The translations under genes and the position numbers were made by a program. From Luteolibacter pohnpeiensis (lineage in GTDB: Bacteria > Verrucomicrobiota > Verrucomicrobiia > Verrucomicrobiales > Akkermansiaceae): a DNA stretch of 64,000 nt. The number at the start of each line of letters is the position of its first letter. Position 1 is the first letter of the stretch. The notes under the pieces are model-generated. The model was not told where the DNA came from. It did no database searches and worked only from the letters and a program-made list of their open reading frames with translations. Location of the stretch: the NCBI RefSeq assembly GCF_016595435.1, contig NZ_JAENIJ010000001.1:212122-276121 (forward strand), read 5' to 3'. Positions 62,832 to 64,000 of the stretch are shown piece by piece.

Positions 62832-63344
62832 TCACCCAATGCGGCCGCGCATGATGTAAACCCGCCCCTTTTTCAGAATCGAGAAACTTTCGGGAACGCC
62901 TCGGGAATGATGCACCTGTCCATAACCATCGGTGTATATGCTACCCGGCCAACCTGAGTGATTCTTAATAAATTCTAAATCCATTAACGATTCCAAATGA
63001 AATCTCAATTCATTGACTCCCATACTAAATCTTCCAATAAGAGTATCGATATCTATGCCAGCAGAAGCATCAAAGAGAGCCTGAAGAATATTTTTTGCTG
63101 GGTCCTCGAGCAAATATATCTCCGGACGAAGCTCTACTATCTCCTTTTCAAGATCAAGCTTGCAAGACTTCAGGGTCTCATTCTCAGAAAGCGCATTAGC
63201 AAGCTGCTCTCTCAGAGACGCGTTCTCGCGCTCCAAAACGGAGTATTGGTCCGCAGCAAGCGCAAGACGTTCTTTCATGATCTTGGCAGAGCCGTGTTCA
63301 TCGATCAATTTTTCAATCGCCGCAAAGGGGTTGAGAGAAGCCAT
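62832..63344 (-). CDS. Phage-type coiled-coil protein with C-terminal winged-helix-like region
   Basis: A 170-residue protein. The start MASLNPFAAIEKLIDEHGSAKIMKERLALAADQYSVLERE followed by a leucine-zipper coiled coil (about 35-75) is a common design of small phage-encoded proteins. The rest (LQALFDASAGIDIDTLIGRFSMGVNELRFHLESLMDLEFIKN) looks like a winged helix that reads DNA. Function is unknown in the family; a regulatory role is likely. It is convergent with the small early gene (adjacent stops) and divergent from the excisionase-like gene. Confidence 0.65.
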   Translation of the reverse strand: MASLNPFAAIEKLIDEHGSAKIMKERLALAADQYSVLERENASLREQLANALSENETLKSCKLDLEKEIVELRPEIYLLEDPAKNILQALFDASAGIDIDTLIGRFSMGVNELRFHLESLMDLEFIKNHSGWPGSIYTDGYGQVHHSRGVPESFSILKKGRVYIMRGRIG

Positions 63345-63445
63345 GACAAGCGTCTAGACGAGAGATCAGACGAAGGCAAGGCGCCACGCTCTCTAACCGA
63401 GAAATCTGAAAATTCATCAACTGAATCCTTGATCTGCATAACACG

Positions 63446-63724
63446 ATGAACGCAATCCAACTCGAAGTAAGACTGCCAGACGACCAGTTGCAGAGTCTAG
63501 CTAAGCTGATCATTTCAGGAATGGGCACTCTACCACAAGACGGCAGTGCTCTTTCAATTACCCAGCTTTCCCGATTGATGGGGGTTTCGACTCAAACTGT
63601 TAGAGACCGAGTTCATGCAGGTCTTATCAAACGGATTCCAAATTCAGGAAAGCGAATCCTCATTCCCCGCGATGAAGCTGAACGTCTTCTGACAGGAGAA
63701 TCTCGTCCCAAATTGAATAATTAA
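63446..63724 (+). CDS. Excisionase/helix-turn-helix (HTH_17-type) protein
   Basis: A 92-residue DNA-binding protein. The C-terminal two thirds carry the MerR-like excisionase helix-turn-helix: LSITQLSRLMGVSTQTVRDRVHAGLIKRIPNSGKRILIPRDEAERLL. In integrative elements such proteins (Xis/AlpA type) bend the att site and direct excision. The ATG at 63446 directly precedes NAIQLEVRLPDDQLQSLAKL, a usual N-terminal segment of these proteins. The right-hand neighbour starts 58 bases later in the same direction. Confidence 0.8.
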   Translation: MNAIQLEVRLPDDQLQSLAKLIISGMGTLPQDGSALSITQLSRLMGVSTQTVRDRVHAGLIKRIPNSGKRILIPRDEAERLLTGESRPKLNN

Positions 63725-63782
63725 AAAATAACTAACCGGCACTCCCTGCGTGAGCTGTGCCCAGATCTTAAGGTATATTAAA

Positions 63783-64000
63783 ATGAATGCAAATATAGAT
63801 ACTGATAATATAAGTTTGGTGGGTGGGATAACTCCTGCTCCTTGGGCGGTCCATCGTAACAGCGCGGGCGTTTTGGAAGTGATGGCTTCCAATGGATACG
63901 GACGCCAAACCGTGGCTCACATGGGGCTTGCTCCTGATATGGGTTATCTGGCGGGAACCGCGAAGGCGAATGCCCAATTGATCGCGGCTGCGCCGGATCT
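63783..64000 (+). CDS. Phage-type hypothetical protein, 3' end outside window
   Basis: About 72 residues are visible from the ATG at 63783. The pattern TPAPWAVHRNSAGVLEVMASNGYGRQTVAHM and the ending AKANAQLIAAAPDL are typical of a widespread small phage protein (often ANARLIAAAPEL near the end). Function is unknown. It continues beyond the window edge. Confidence 0.7.
   Translation, partial: MNANIDTDNISLVGGITPAPWAVHRNSAGVLEVMASNGYGRQTVAHMGLAPDMGYLAGTAKANAQLIAAAPD

Noticed and set aside
60070..64000. A second copy of the tRNA-Leu 3' end (attR)
   Set aside because: Not found by eye in the window. The element must end beyond the right edge, so only attL is suggested.
1..64000. CRISPR arrays or rRNA genes
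   Set aside because: No regularly spaced direct repeats and no rRNA-like segments were seen. The inverted repeats around the four-helix-bundle gene are a single pair.

Overview
The window looks like a chromosome segment of a Verrucomicrobiota bacterium, probably from the Luteolibacter/Haloferula/Verrucomicrobium neighbourhood. This is inferred from gene content only. The clues are two PEP-CTERM proteins, one with autotransporter-type beta-strand repeats; a DUF6797-type propeller protein paired with a multi-heme cytochrome c; a eukaryote-type UDP-glucose pyrophosphorylase; a chlamydial-type ribonucleotide reductase with no radical tyrosine; and verrucomicrobial-style RAYT transposase fragments.

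Layout. 1-4.2 kb: methionine synthesis (metF and metE, with divergent metR). 4.3-7.0 kb: pgi, apt and a small P-loop kinase-like protein. 7.1-12.8 kb: one giant secreted protein of unknown function. 13-19.3 kb: a zinc-ribbon membrane protein, a secreted SGNH-hydrolase-like protein, an ECF sigma factor translationally coupled to an unusual anti-sigma-like/DASS-transporter fusion, a PEP-CTERM protein and a degenerate zincin. 19.3-26.1 kb: purN, an M29 aminopeptidase, a frameshifted POT transporter, and the conserved yceD-rpmF-plsX-fabH set. 26.5-31.5 kb: class I ribonucleotide reductase (beta then alpha), with a small four-helix-bundle gene bounded by near-perfect inverted repeats sitting between the subunits.

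31.5-36.1 kb holds a tightly coupled four-gene operon: Ser/Thr kinase, compact SF1 helicase-like ATPase, an unknown protein, and a small protein with an ADP-ribosyltransferase-like residue pattern. It has the form of a conflict or defence island and is my best candidate for an undescribed system. 36.1-46.5 kb is a graveyard of mobile DNA: transposase remnants, a PEP-CTERM beta-repeat protein, an IS5-family element that cut a lipoprotein gene, a truncated frameshifted Rhs toxin with a possible immunity gene, a RAYT/IS5 chimera, two paralogous membrane-anchored proteins, and a broken RAYT gene.

46.7-59.8 kb returns to core genes: UDP-glucose pyrophosphorylase, two GNAT acetyltransferases, the propeller/cytochrome pair, malate dehydrogenase, a VF530-type protein, a glycosyltransferase-HAD fusion and an M16 peptidase. 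From 60.0 kb on, an integrative element lies at tRNA-Leu(CAG). It carries a tyrosine integrase, a secreted PD-(D/E)XK-like protein, a CI/LexA-type repressor with a candidate operator region, small phage-type genes and an excisionase-like gene, and it runs off the right edge.

No rRNA genes or CRISPR arrays were seen.
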